Shown here: positions 14,844 to 24,152 of the stretch, piece by piece
How positions within the stretch are numbered: position 1 is the first letter of the stretch
How the letters are laid out: each line of letters begins with the position of its first letter
Origin: Bacteroidales bacterium
GTDB lineage: Bacteria > Bacteroidota > Bacteroidia > Bacteroidales > P3
Assembly: GCA_017524785.1 (NCBI GenBank)
Contig: JAFXUY010000114.1
Coordinates: 1 to 55,462 of the forward strand
Length of the DNA: 55,462 nucleotides
Direction: 5' to 3'
Notes under the pieces: model-generated
Databases searched by the model: none
What the model saw: the letters and a program-made list of their open reading frames with translations, nothing else
Told to the model about the DNA's origin: nothing
Position numbers and translations under genes: made by a program

Positions 14844-17324
14844 ATGGCCGAAAACGAAAACAAAAACACCGACACCTCGTTCCTCGAGGAGAAAAGCACA
14901 CAGAAAATCCACATCAAGGACGTGCTTTTCATTGTGTTGCGCAACCTGCACTGGCTAGTGCTTTGCGGTGCAATAGGAGCTTTCGTGGCCTTTTTCAACG
15001 TACACCACCAGAACCGCGTCTATGAAAGCAACGCCAGAATGCTTATCAAAGGCTCTTCTACTGGCAGCAGCGAGAATACTGTGCGCGAAGCAACGGTGAG
15101 GAACATGTTTAGCACAAGGGCACTCTACAACAGCAACATCAACAACGAGATGATGATACTCACCTCGAAATCGGCCATCACCGAAGTTGCACAAAACCTG
15201 AAGCTGAACGTCACCTACACCCAGAAGACCCGCATAGTGAACCGCACGAAAGACCTCTACGGAGAGTCGCCGATTGAGGTGGTTTTTATAAATGACAACG
15301 AGGACGACTGGTTTGGTTTCGAGGCCACTCCCATAGACAGCAACACCGTGAAAGTGGAGATTGAGGGCTACGACACCATGAACGTAACAACAGGCGACAC
15401 TGTTGCCACCCCTCTTGGCACCAGCATAGTAATCAACCGCACATGGTTCTATACCCCTGCTGCTTACGGTAACCCGATAACCGTCACCCACCGCAGCCTT
15501 AACGCCACGACCGACTACTACCGTTATGCTCTGCAGGTTACACGCAACGACGACTTCAACACCATCATAAACATCAGCCTACAAGACCCGTCGCCGATAC
15601 GTGCCGCCGATGTAATCAACGAAGCCATCCGAGTGTATAACGACGACGCCATCCGCGACAAGAAACGTATCATTGCCTACACCTACGACTACATCAACGA
15701 ACGTCTACAGCTGCTGCACTCCGACCTAGGCATAGAAGAGAGTGCCCTGGCTAACTTCAAACGCGAAAACCAGCTGCTAAATTTATCCGAATTTGGACAA
15801 AACTACCTCGCAACAAGCATACAGAACTCGGAAGAGGTTGAACGCCTGAAAAAGCAGCTCTCCATGGCACGCTATCTGGTGCAACTCAACGAGAGCAACG
15901 AGAAAGCAAAACTCATACCGCCCAACATCGGTCTCGACGAGAGCCATATCATGGATCTCATCAGCCAGCACAACGCACTGGTGTTGGCACTCGACCAAAG
16001 CGATGCACCAAACAGCCCTGTAATAAAACAGAAAATGGCCGAGTTGAACAACATCCGCAGCAATATGAACAACCTGTTGGATGTGTATATCGGCGTGTTG
16101 CAGGAGCGCATTTCCGAGGCCCAGATAGCTGTCAATGTGGCATCCAACAAGATGAGCCAAGTGCCGCAGCAGCAGATATACATCGAGAACCTCGAACGCA
16201 CACAGAAAATCAAGGAAGACCTCTACCTGCACCTGTTGAGCCGTCGCGAGGAGTTGATGATCAGCCAGCCCTCCATCGAGCCCAACGGCAAGATTCTCGA
16301 CCCCGCACGTGTCAACCGCACTCCGATAGCACCAAACGAGAAACGAACCACACTCATTGGTCTGCTGCTAGGCCTTATGGTGCCTGTGGCAATATTCTTC
16401 CTGCGCCGACTGCTCGACACCAAGGTGAAATACTACAACGATGTCACTAAGGTCACTTCGGCACCGTTCCTCTGCGAAATCCCGGCACGTACGAAGGACG
16501 ACGACCGCGAGGTGGTTGTCACTTCTCACGACCACGACTCCATGTCAGAGTCGTTCCGCCTGCTGCGTTCCAAGGTCAACTTCCTGGGTAAGGCCACCGA
16601 CTCGCAGTCGCGTGTCATAATGGTCACCTCGCTGCTACCGGCAATGGGCAAGACCTTTATCTCGGCCAACCTCGCCGCCAGCTTTGGCATCGCAGGCAAA
16701 CGCATTATCATACTCGACCTCGACCTGCGTCGCGGATCGCTCACAAAGCTCTTCTATTCGCGCCGTCATGCCGGTCTGTCGAACTACCTGATTGGCAAGA
16801 CCGACAACTGGCAATCGCTCGTCAAGCACGATTTGGTGTGCACCGGTGTCGACAGCATCTTCACCGGTCCCATACCACCAAATCCAACCGAACTTCTCGG
16901 CAACGGACGTATCGACACTCTACTGGACGAACTGCGCAACAACTACGACTACATCATCTTCGACACGGCCCCGACCGGCCTTGTCGTGGATACCGATATA
17001 ATAAAAGGATTTGTCGACAACACACTCTTCGTCATCCGTTCGGGCAAATTCGACAAGCGTATGCTCGAAAACATCGACAAGCTGTACAGCGACCACACCT
17101 TCCCCAACATGGCATTGCTGCTCAACGACGTGCACTACCGCAAGCTTTCCCCGCTTGAGCGCAAATACGGCTATGGATATGGCTACGGTTATGGTTACGG
17201 CTACGGTTATGGCTATGGTTACGGATACGGCTATGGTTATGGCTATGGCGACGACGATGCAGAAAACGACAAAAATGACAACAACAAAAAAGAGCAAAAG
17301 AAACAAGACATATTGATTAATTAA
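14844..17324 (+). CDS. Wzc-like polysaccharide co-polymerase with BY-kinase domain and (YG)14 tail
   Basis: The 826-residue protein controls chain length and export. It has an N-terminal Wzz domain with a first membrane helix near residues 33-50, a long periplasmic coiled-coil part to about 490 and a second helix near 503-520. The cytoplasmic tyrosine autokinase follows. Its Walker A is LLPAMGKTF (Lys603), close to the PSIGKT form of Wzc; Walker A' is ILDLDLRRG (Asp625, Asp627) and Walker B is IIFDTAP (Asp707). The C-terminus carries 14 uninterrupted Tyr-Gly pairs at 775-802 (nt 17166-17249), then an acidic/basic tail. The tyrosines would be the autophosphorylation cluster. A matching phosphatase gene is not in the window. 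Confidence 0.95.
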   Translation: MAENENKNTDTSFLEEKSTQKIHIKDVLFIVLRNLHWLVLCGAIGAFVAFFNVHHQNRVYESNARMLIKGSSTGSSENTVREATVRNMFSTRALYNSNINNEMMILTSKSAITEVAQNLKLNVTYTQKTRIVNRTKDLYGESPIEVVFINDNEDDWFGFEATPIDSNTVKVEIEGYDTMNVTTGDTVATPLGTSIVINRTWFYTPAAYGNPITVTHRSLNATTDYYRYALQVTRNDDFNTIINISLQDPSPIRAADVINEAIRVYNDDAIRDKKRIIAYTYDYINERLQLLHSDLGIEESALANFKRENQLLNLSEFGQNYLATSIQNSEEVERLKKQLSMARYLVQLNESNEKAKLIPPNIGLDESHIMDLISQHNALVLALDQSDAPNSPVIKQKMAELNNIRSNMNNLLDVYIGVLQERISEAQIAVNVASNKMSQVPQQQIYIENLERTQKIKEDLYLHLLSRREELMISQPSIEPNGKILDPARVNRTPIAPNEKRTTLIGLLLGLMVPVAIFFLRRLLDTKVKYYNDVTKVTSAPFLCEIPARTKDDDREVVVTSHDHDSMSESFRLLRSKVNFLGKATDSQSRVIMVTSLLPAMGKTFISANLAASFGIAGKRIIILDLDLRRGSLTKLFYSRRHAGLSNYLIGKTDNWQSLVKHDLVCTGVDSIFTGPIPPNPTELLGNGRIDTLLDELRNNYDYIIFDTAPTGLVVDTDIIKGFVDNTLFVIRSGKFDKRMLENIDKLYSDHTFPNMALLLNDVHYRKLSPLERKYGYGYGYGYGYGYGYGYGYGYGYGYGYGDDDAENDKNDNNKKEQKKQDILIN
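17166..17249 (+). repeat. Coding 6-bp repeat, 14 x Tyr-Gly
   Basis: Fourteen TAY-GGN units encode the Tyr-Gly tail of the kinase. TAC/TAT and GGC/GGT/GGA are mixed irregularly, so the DNA repeat is imperfect although the peptide repeat is perfect. Confidence 0.95.
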
Positions 17325-17325
17325 T

Positions 17326-18807
17326 ATGAAGAAATTAGTCACACTACTAGCACTCATCGCAGCCGTGGCGACAAGCGCCCAAGCACAAAACTTTACACGT
17401 AGGGGATTCTCTCTCGGTGCCGACCGCGACACATTACTCTACATTATCGCATCCCCCTTTGACAACTGGTACATCACACCAAGCATCGGATTGCAGACAT
17501 TCATCGGAAATGCACCTGACAAAGAGGCCTATTGGAACAAACTCGACTATAACATACGTGTCGAAGTCGGGAAATGGGTTATCCCCGATATTGCTGTAGC
17601 CCTCCGCATGGGATTGTCAACTGTTCATAGCCAGTCACTTCATGCCGGCAACAACCCGTTGACAGACTACAATTCACCTATTACATACCCGAATGTCGCC
17701 AACGCATACTATCCTATCAGCGCCTATTCATTCTTTGCGCAAGGAATAGTTAATATGGACTGGACCAACTTTCTCAACGGCTATGAGCGTGGCAAACGTT
17801 CCCGCTTCCATATCAACACTCCGCTCGGCTTTGGCGGTATCATTTTGTTCGGCAAAATAGTCAATCAAAACTATATCGATAAAGTCCACCGCAGCGACAA
17901 TGAGAAGGATGTGGAACTCGGCGATATGAGCCGAAACCTCGAGCTGGCCTTTACTGCCGGCTTAATGGCCGAATACTATGTTTCCAAGGAAGTGGCCATC
18001 AACGCATCCACCGAATTGCTTTGGGCCCGAGGCAGCCTTGACGACTACAACTACAATCTGGATGCAGATAAAAGACGTGTCGACTTCATGCCCTCATTCA
18101 ACATAGGTATCAGACTCAACCTGCTCAAGAACGTCACCAAGTACAACCCTTATGCCAAACGCTCGTCGCGCGAGAAAGTGAACCACGAGTTCCTCTCCTT
18201 CGGCTCGCGCAACACTATACCTGGTCTCAATGGCCGCATCGAACGCCTGACCCACGAGATAGACTCTATCCAGAACCTCTCCGAACAACGCGGTGCCAAC
18301 GACTCGGCCGTGCTTGCCGGCATGAACAAGGAACTCGAGGACCTGCAGGGAAAACTCGACTCCATCCAGTCGCTGCCCTACCGTCCCATCAATGTGCTCG
18401 ACGAACTTATTCAGACCAACGAGGTGCTGGGCCTGCCCTCCACCATTGTTTACTTCCAGCTCGACCGCTACGAACTCGACTACAACGGCCGCAAGCGCCT
18501 GCAGAACTTCGCCAAGGAGCTCAACGCACTTGACGACACACTTGAGTACTACATCGTCGGTGCAGCCGACTCGGCCACCGGTTCCATCCGTCACAACCAG
18601 TGGCTCTCCGAGCGCCGCTGCGAAGCCGCCTACAACATGCTTGTCGACCACTTCGAAGTCGATGGCAACCAGCTCATCATGGTGCCCGTGGGTGGCATCA
18701 CCGACTACGACCCGCAGGAGAACAACCGTATGGCAATGGTAATCCTCCGCACTCCGGTCACCGAAGAGATTATCGAACGCTGGTTGAACAAGCGCAAACA
18801 AAGATAA
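17326..18807 (+). CDS. Outer-membrane protein with C-terminal OmpA-like domain
   Basis: The 493-residue protein has a signal peptide ending AQA at residue 20 and a beta-rich barrel-like region to about residue 285 with alternating aromatic strands. A helical heptad-like linker (about 290-345) leads to an OmpA-like domain near 375-485. In that domain the putative peptidoglycan contacts are kept: Asp in VGAADSATG, and Arg in LSERRCEAA; the final NRRVE-type motif is only ENNRMAM. It starts 1 nt after the kinase stop and is followed by a strong terminator, so it closes the export operon. It may anchor the export complex or the polymer at the outer membrane (inference). Confidence 0.8.
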   Translation: MKKLVTLLALIAAVATSAQAQNFTRRGFSLGADRDTLLYIIASPFDNWYITPSIGLQTFIGNAPDKEAYWNKLDYNIRVEVGKWVIPDIAVALRMGLSTVHSQSLHAGNNPLTDYNSPITYPNVANAYYPISAYSFFAQGIVNMDWTNFLNGYERGKRSRFHINTPLGFGGIILFGKIVNQNYIDKVHRSDNEKDVELGDMSRNLELAFTAGLMAEYYVSKEVAINASTELLWARGSLDDYNYNLDADKRRVDFMPSFNIGIRLNLLKNVTKYNPYAKRSSREKVNHEFLSFGSRNTIPGLNGRIERLTHEIDSIQNLSEQRGANDSAVLAGMNKELEDLQGKLDSIQSLPYRPINVLDELIQTNEVLGLPSTIVYFQLDRYELDYNGRKRLQNFAKELNALDDTLEYYIVGAADSATGSIRHNQWLSERRCEAAYNMLVDHFEVDGNQLIMVPVGGITDYDPQENNRMAMVILRTPVTEEIIERWLNKRKQR

Positions 18808-18826
18808 CACTACTGGACACAAAAAA

Positions 18827-18850
18827 AGCCCGCAGAGATTTCTGCGGGCT
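18827..18850. terminator. Bidirectional intrinsic terminator
   Basis: A perfect 10-bp stem AGCCCGCAGA / TCTGCGGGCT with a GATT loop has an A-run on the left and a T-run on the right. It serves the export operon and the convergent skp gene. Confidence 0.95.
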
Positions 18851-18869
18851 TTTTTTTATTTCCTTCTGT

Positions 18870-19382
18870 TCACTTCAGACCCAGCTTCTTTTTCACCTGG
18901 GGCATTATGTCGTCGCTGTCCTGCGAATAAAGGATAGCCGCCGTACCGGCATCGAGGATGTAGGAATAGCCACCCTCTTTGGCCACCTCTTCGATGGCTT
19001 TCTTGGCGCGGTCGATAATGGGTTTCAGCAGCTCGGCTTCGCGATCCTGGAGCTGTTTCTGTGCGTTCTGCTGGAATTCCTCCATGCGCGTGGCCATATC
19101 CTGTATCTCGCGCTGTTTGGTCTGGCGGATAAGCTCGGTCCAACCGGCCTGGTTGGCCACATAGTCGTTGTAGCGTTTCTCGGCCTCGGCCTGCATGCTC
19201 TTGAGGGTCTCCTCGAGTTCGGCCACCTCGGCCTGAAGCACCGTCTGTGCCGAGTCGCGACCCGGCATAATCTGCATCAGGTCGTTGGAGTTGATGTGTC
19301 CAAGTTTCACAGTCTTCTGGGCCATTGCCGTGCCGCCGAAAGCCAGCAGGCAGGCCACAATTGCGATTAAAGTCTTTTTCAT
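18870..19382 (-). CDS. OmpH/Skp family periplasmic chaperone (second copy)
   Basis: The 170-residue protein has a signal peptide cut after GGTAMA and the Skp layout: a short beta start (VKLGHINSNDLM), a long charged coiled coil (residues about 45-125) forming the tentacles, and a C-terminal closing strand segment (YSYILDAGTAAILYS). Skp trimers hold unfolded outer-membrane proteins in the periplasm before insertion by BamA. It is the last gene of the bamA-skp-skp operon, 24 nt after its paralogue, the usual Bacteroidetes pair. The name ompH is also used. Confidence 0.92.
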   Translation of the reverse strand: MKKTLIAIVACLLAFGGTAMAQKTVKLGHINSNDLMQIMPGRDSAQTVLQAEVAELEETLKSMQAEAEKRYNDYVANQAGWTELIRQTKQREIQDMATRMEEFQQNAQKQLQDREAELLKPIIDRAKKAIEEVAKEGGYSYILDAGTAAILYSQDSDDIMPQVKKKLGLK

Positions 19383-19406
19383 TTTGTTGTATCTGTTTTT
19401 TGTTGT

Positions 19407-20063
19407 TTACTTATTCTTCACGGCGCCCATAGGCGGCATCACGTTGCGGCTGACACGCTCGTTGGCGGGCTGACGCATCTCGGGGTTCGTCGGTTTCTTG
19501 CCCTTTTCCTGAGCCTTGTCGTCCTTCTGCTGTTGCTCGGTGGCGGCACCGGGCTTGTAGCCCAACAGCTCGAGCACCTCGTCGCTTATATCATATTTCT
19601 TGCTTGCGTAGAGCAGCGTGGCACTGGCCGACTTGTCGAACACGAAGGCATAGTTCTTCTCCTGTGCCACACGTTCGATGGTGTTGTACACACGGTCCTG
19701 TATCGGCTTCATCAGCTCGGCCCGTTTCCTGTCCAGATCGCCACCGGCACCGAAACGCTGACGCTGCAAGTCGCGAATCTCCTGTTCCTTTGCCCTTATT
19801 TCCTCCTGGCGGCGTTTCTTCAGGTTATCGGGCAGCAGATAGCTCTCCTGCTCGAAGTCGGCACGCATTTCGTCCAGTTCGGCTGCCTTGTCGGCAAGCT
19901 CCTTCTGCCAGTCGGCAACATACTTGTCGAGCCTTTTCTGCGCGCTGCCGTAGTCTGGTATGCTGCGCAGCACATAGTCGGTGTTCACACAGGCATATTT
20001 CTGCGCCACTGCCGGCAGTGCCAACAGTGCCACGGCTATCATTGTGATTATTGATTTTTTCAT
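19407..20063 (-). CDS. OmpH/Skp family periplasmic chaperone (first copy)
   Basis: The 218-residue protein has a signal peptide cut after LPAVA. It has the conserved YACVNTDYVLRSIPDYG start, a coiled coil from about 45 to 125 rich in Lys/Glu/Arg, and YAFVFDKSASATLLYAS before a Gln/Lys-rich disordered tail of about 45 residues that the second copy lacks. The role is chaperoning of outer-membrane beta-barrel precursors. The start codon lies 2 nt after the bamA stop, so translation is likely coupled. The divergent tails suggest the two Skp proteins have different clients or partners (inference). Confidence 0.92.
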   Translation of the reverse strand: MKKSIITMIAVALLALPAVAQKYACVNTDYVLRSIPDYGSAQKRLDKYVADWQKELADKAAELDEMRADFEQESYLLPDNLKKRRQEEIRAKEQEIRDLQRQRFGAGGDLDRKRAELMKPIQDRVYNTIERVAQEKNYAFVFDKSASATLLYASKKYDISDEVLELLGYKPGAATEQQQKDDKAQEKGKKPTNPEMRQPANERVSRNVMPPMGAVKNK

Positions 20064-20065
20064 AC

Positions 20066-22612
20066 CTAATCGAGGCTTTGACCGATTGAGAAGTGGAAAT
20101 GGCTGCCGCCGCTGTTGCCCTGGAAGCCGTAGCCCCAGTCAACACCGATAAGGCCGAACATGGGCATAAACAGACGCACGCCGATACCGGCCGAGTTATA
20201 CATGCTGAAAGGCTGGAACTCCTTGAGGTCGGCCCAGCAGTTGCCGCCTTCGAGGAAGCCTGCCACCCATATTGTGGCATTGGCGCTCTCGATGATAGGC
20301 TGGCGCAACTCGAGGGTGAAGCGGTCGAACACCGCACCGCCGCCGTTGGCGCTGGCACCGAGCGAATTGTTCTCGAAACCGCGCAGCGGCACCACCTCGC
20401 GGCCATCAAACATATACGATGTCAAACCATCGCCGCCCACGAAGTAGCGTCCGAATGGCGAGAGGCCGATGTCCTTGTTGTAATAGCCCATGAAGCCGAA
20501 GCGGAAGCGGGTGTTGAGGACCACGTCGCCGACCAGGTTGAGCATCCACGAGCCGCGGACATTAATCTTGTAGTATTCGGTCCATTTGTACTTCTCCTGT
20601 GCCGTGGCACTGGCATAATCCTTGCCCGACAGCAACGAATAGGGCGGCGTGAAGTAGGTGGACACGCTAACCTCCGAGCCGCTGCGGGTGTAGATGGGCG
20701 AGTCGAACGAGTTGCGGCTCAGCGTGAAGCCATAGTTCAAGTCGTTTGCCACGCCGTCGGTGAAGATGTTCGAATTGATGCTGTAGTTGTCGAGCACATA
20801 GTGCTTGTAGCTGATGCCGTGGCTCATGATGAAGTAGTCGTCGGGCCACTTCAGGCGCTTCGAGAAGCTGACGCCTGCGCCTGTAATCTGCAGGCTGAAG
20901 TATTTCTCACTGTCTTTCTTGTAGTAGAAGCCATTGCTGTTCAGGTTGTGGTAGAGGCTCACCGTGAGGCTCTGGGCACGTTTGCCGCCGAGCCACGGCT
21001 CTGTGAACGAACCGCTCAAGGCATAATAGTAGGTGCCGTTGGTCATTGCGTTAAGACTCAGTTTCTGGCCGTCGCCGGCAGGCAGGGGCACCCATGCGTC
21101 CTTCTTGAATATATTGCGCACACTGAAGTTGTTGAGCTGTATGCCCACCTGTCCGATGACCATGCCGCTGCCGTAGCCGCCCTGCAGGTTGAGCTGGCTA
21201 GTGGAGCCTTCCTCAACCTTGTAGACGATATCTACGGTGCCGTCCTCTTGGTTGGGACGCGGCTCGGGGACAATGCTCTCCTGCTTGAAATATCCAAGAG
21301 TCACCAGTTCGCGCTGGCTGCGTATGAGGGCATCGCGGCTGAACAGGTCGCCGGGGCGCGTATGCAGTTCGCGCATGATAATCTTGTCGTTGGTGATGGT
21401 GTTGCCCTCCACCCACACATTGCGTATTCTGGCCTGCTTGCCTTCGACAATGCGTATCTCGATGTCGATAGAGTCGCCGTCGACAGCCACCTCTACGGGC
21501 GTAGCACGGAAGAAGAGGTATCCGTTGTCCATGTAGAGCGACGTGATGTCGGTGCCCGAGGGGTTGTAGGTGAGGTTCTGGTCAAGTTCCTTCTTGTTGT
21601 AGGGGTCGCCCTTGTTGATGCGCAGGGCGCGGCGCAGCGTCTCGTCGTCGTAGACGGTGTTGCCGCTGAAAGTAATATTGCGGAAGTAGAAGCGCTGGCC
21701 TTCGTAGATATCCACCTTCACCTTTACGCGCTCCTGCTTGGCTCTGTTTTTCTCGCTCACCTTCATCTCGTCGACCGGCACATCCCACACGGTGTCGCTG
21801 ACCACACGGGCGTCGCGGTAGCCCTGCTCGTTGTAGTAGTCTATCACCTTGGCCAAGTCCTCGCGGAAGTCGCTCTCCACATAGCGGCTCTTCTTCCAGA
21901 AGGCTTTGGTCCAGAAGCGCAGCTTCCAGAAGTAGTGCACGTCGTGGGTCTTCTCCATCTTGGTCTGCAGTTTGATGTCACTCATCTGCTCGTTGCCGAC
22001 AAACATCAGCGAGTCTATCTTGACCTTCTTGCCACGTTTCACGTTGAAGGTAATGGTCAAACGGCCTGTGCTGTCGGCCTCGGTGGTGGGAGTCACTTCC
22101 GCACGGGTGTAGCCCTTGTCGATATAGTAGCCCTTGATTTTGTTGACCGAGGTGCGCAACATGTTCTCGGTAACCACCTCGCCGGCGCCAAGCTTTATCT
22201 CCTCGCGCAGCTTGTCGGCCTCGCCCTTGCGCACACCGGTGAAGGCAAACTTCTCCATCCTGGGGCGCTCCTTGAGCACTATCTTCAAGAAGGCGATAGA
22301 GCCCTGCAGTCGGCTGACGCGAATCTGCACATCTTCGAACATACCCTGCTTCCACAGGTTGTCGACGGCTGCCGAAATCTTGTCGCCCGGAATCTTCACC
22401 TTGTCGCCCACCTGCAGGCCCGCCACGAGCTGCACCACACGGGTGTCGAAGTTGTCGGCGCCTTCAAAACTGATGCCGCCAATCTCGTAGGTCTTGGGGG
22501 TGAGGTAGTCGAGGTCGTAACCGTCGTCGGAACCGACAACAGTCTGTGCCCGTAGAGCAAAGATATTGAGTATCAGGATTACTGCCAGCAGCAGTCGTTT
22601 CATGTATTTCAT
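20066..22612 (-). CDS. bamA: Outer-membrane protein assembly factor BamA
   Basis: The 848-residue Omp85 protein inserts beta-barrels in the outer membrane. A signal peptide ends near residue 22. POTRA domains fill roughly 40-480 (YEIGGISFEGADNFD, IDSLMFVGNEQMSD, FYFRNITFSGNTVYDD, IRNVWVEGNTITND). The barrel runs from about 490 to the end, with the VVPLRGFENN lid-loop motif, equivalent to the VRGF/Y motif, and the terminal HFHFSIGQSLD strand. It heads the - strand operon with both skp genes. A 552-nt gap separates it from a divergent operon carrying uppS; these are adjacent in many Bacteroidetes. No clear -7 box was found upstream. Confidence 0.97.
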   Translation of the reverse strand: MKYMKRLLLAVILILNIFALRAQTVVGSDDGYDLDYLTPKTYEIGGISFEGADNFDTRVVQLVAGLQVGDKVKIPGDKISAAVDNLWKQGMFEDVQIRVSRLQGSIAFLKIVLKERPRMEKFAFTGVRKGEADKLREEIKLGAGEVVTENMLRTSVNKIKGYYIDKGYTRAEVTPTTEADSTGRLTITFNVKRGKKVKIDSLMFVGNEQMSDIKLQTKMEKTHDVHYFWKLRFWTKAFWKKSRYVESDFREDLAKVIDYYNEQGYRDARVVSDTVWDVPVDEMKVSEKNRAKQERVKVKVDIYEGQRFYFRNITFSGNTVYDDETLRRALRINKGDPYNKKELDQNLTYNPSGTDITSLYMDNGYLFFRATPVEVAVDGDSIDIEIRIVEGKQARIRNVWVEGNTITNDKIIMRELHTRPGDLFSRDALIRSQRELVTLGYFKQESIVPEPRPNQEDGTVDIVYKVEEGSTSQLNLQGGYGSGMVIGQVGIQLNNFSVRNIFKKDAWVPLPAGDGQKLSLNAMTNGTYYYALSGSFTEPWLGGKRAQSLTVSLYHNLNSNGFYYKKDSEKYFSLQITGAGVSFSKRLKWPDDYFIMSHGISYKHYVLDNYSINSNIFTDGVANDLNYGFTLSRNSFDSPIYTRSGSEVSVSTYFTPPYSLLSGKDYASATAQEKYKWTEYYKINVRGSWMLNLVGDVVLNTRFRFGFMGYYNKDIGLSPFGRYFVGGDGLTSYMFDGREVVPLRGFENNSLGASANGGGAVFDRFTLELRQPIIESANATIWVAGFLEGGNCWADLKEFQPFSMYNSAGIGVRLFMPMFGLIGVDWGYGFQGNSGGSHFHFSIGQSLD

Positions 22613-23164
22613 CTACTTGTCCTCTGTTTAGTTGACGGCACTCATGCCAATACTTTGTAATAACTCACAATATGGCATTTTATTATATTACGAGAAAAAT
22701 TTTTGATTATTTAGCAAATCCGCCCTCCGCAAATGTTAAAACGCCACAACGTCATTAACATAAAAATCGTTAAAAACAGCCGCGCTATTGACCCGAAAAC
22801 TCGTATTGGAAATCAGTCAGTTACAGCGATAAATTTGCATATAACACTCTGTATCAGTGCATGGTAGCCGAAAAATAAACATGTAAGTGCCTATGACACA
22901 GCACCATCTCCTTATCAACTCCTACTCATAGCCTAGTCATCGCCTTATCAACACTTACTTGAGTAGGAGATGTTAAATTTAACATTAGGCGATAATAGGT
23001 TTTTTGTATGTTGTCGATGCCTTGTCATCCCCTGCTTGACCGCTGCCTACCCCTACCCTGCCGCCGACAATGCGACGGTGCAAGGCAGCATGTGTGCGAC
23101 GGCCACTTTCAGCATTATTATAGTACCTGCGCAATAAAAAAGGCGCAACGGCGTTAATAAAAGC
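22613..23164. other. 552-nt divergent intergenic region with palindromes
   Basis: No ORF worth calling is present. The region must contain the promoters of bamA (-) and the epimerase operon (+), but I see no perfect TAnnTTTG box for either. It contains an inverted repeat of 10 bp (CTCCTACTCA 22919-22928 with TGAGTAGGAG 22960-22969) and directly beside it a 16-bp perfect palindrome (22970-22985). A pair of CGCCTTATCA-like words lies in between. The left part is AT-rich. Confidence 0.6.
22970..22985. promoter_or_regulatory. 16-bp perfect palindrome ATGTTAAATTTAACAT
   Basis: A perfect dyad abuts an inverted repeat of 10-bp arms at 22919-22928/22960-22969. It lies about 180 bp upstream of the epimerase start and 360 bp upstream of bamA. 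It could be a dimeric regulator site; no regulator gene is adjacent. Confidence 0.5.
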
Positions 23165-24151
23165 ATGAAAGTCTTACTGCTTGGAGCGACAGGACTGCTT
23201 GGCCACAACGTGCTGCAACGCCTTTTGGCCGAGGGCCACGAGGCGACGGCACTGGTGCGCCGCAGCGACGGCCTGCGCCTGCCCGGCGGCGGATGGCACA
23301 CCGTGGTAGGCTCGGTGCTCGACTACCCTACCCTCTGCCGTGCCGCCAAGGGGTGCGAAGCCGTGGTGAACTGCGCCGGAGCCACCGACATGTCGCTGCC
23401 AGGCAGAGAGGATTTCATGCCCATGAACCACGACCTATGCAAGATGCTGGTGAGGCTGATGGAGGAGACAGGCATACGGGTGCTGGTGCACACCTCGACG
23501 GTGAACACCATAGGCTACGGCACCGCCGGGCATCCCGCAAATGAAGAGGCACCTATGCGGCCGCCCTTCGAAGGCAGCTTCTATGCCGACAGCAAGCGAG
23601 CTGGCGAGCTTGTGGTGCTGGGTGCCGCGCAGCATCACAAGGACTGGCATGTGGTGGTGATAAATCCCGGGTTCATGATTGGTGCCTACGACACCAAGCC
23701 CTCGTCGGGACGCATGCTGCTGGCAGGCTACCGACGCCGCGCGATGGTGGCGCCCAAGGGCGGCAAGGCCTTTGTGGCGGTGCAGGATGTGGCGCAGGCC
23801 GCAGTGGCGGCGCTGACACGCGGCGACAACGGAGCACGCTATATCGCCGTCAACAGCCAGGGCTGCTTCGGCATCAAAGAGCTCTACAAGATGCAGGCCA
23901 GCACGATGGGCTACCGTCAGCACGTGCTGACGCTTCCCAACTGGCTGCTGGCCGTGGCTGGCAGGCTTGGCGATGCGCTGCGCGCCGTGGGTGTGCGCAC
24001 CGAGCTGTCCACACTCAACGTGCGACAGCTGATGGTGCACGAGTACTACGACAACAGCCGCGGCCGCGAGGCCCTGGGCTATGCCGAGACGCCCATAGAG
24101 CAGGCTATCGGCGAGTTCCACAAATGGAGAGAAACTTTAAAAAAACAGTGA
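23165..24151 (+). CDS. NAD(P)-dependent epimerase/dehydratase (extended SDR)
   Basis: The 328-residue protein is an extended short-chain dehydrogenase. It has the Rossmann motif GATGLLG (residues 7-13), catalytic Ser111 in HTSTVN and the Tyr140-x3-Lys144 pair (YADSK). An INPGFMIGAYDTKPS substrate segment follows. The closest named relatives by pattern are dihydroflavonol reductase/3-beta-HSD-type enzymes rather than nucleotide-sugar epimerases. The substrate is unknown. It begins the operon epimerase-DUF4837-DUF6089-uppS and is followed by the DUF4837 ATG after 1 nt. That coupling suggests a cell-envelope role (inference). Confidence 0.88.
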   Translation: MKVLLLGATGLLGHNVLQRLLAEGHEATALVRRSDGLRLPGGGWHTVVGSVLDYPTLCRAAKGCEAVVNCAGATDMSLPGREDFMPMNHDLCKMLVRLMEETGIRVLVHTSTVNTIGYGTAGHPANEEAPMRPPFEGSFYADSKRAGELVVLGAAQHHKDWHVVVINPGFMIGAYDTKPSSGRMLLAGYRRRAMVAPKGGKAFVAVQDVAQAAVAALTRGDNGARYIAVNSQGCFGIKELYKMQASTMGYRQHVLTLPNWLLAVAGRLGDALRAVGVRTELSTLNVRQLMVHEYYDNSRGREALGYAETPIEQAIGEFHKWRETLKKQ

Positions 24152-24152
24152 T

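Noticed and set aside
16629..16658. Unusual Walker A (PAMGKT) in the BY-kinase
   Set aside because: It resembles the PSIGKT form known from E. coli Wzc, so it is normal for this family.
17166..17249. Phase-variable simple sequence repeat in the kinase gene
   Set aside because: The unit is 6 bp and in frame, and codons are mixed, so slippage would not shift the frame and the DNA repeat is poor.
18600..19370. 256-codon + strand frame across the terminator into skp
   Set aside because: It crosses a strong terminator and is antisense to skp; the first part overlaps the OmpA-like gene in another frame.
20093..22555. 820-codon open frame antisense to bamA
   Set aside because: It mirrors the codon bias of bamA, has Ala/Val/His-rich low-information sequence, no family motifs and no promoter. 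BamA is certain on the other strand.
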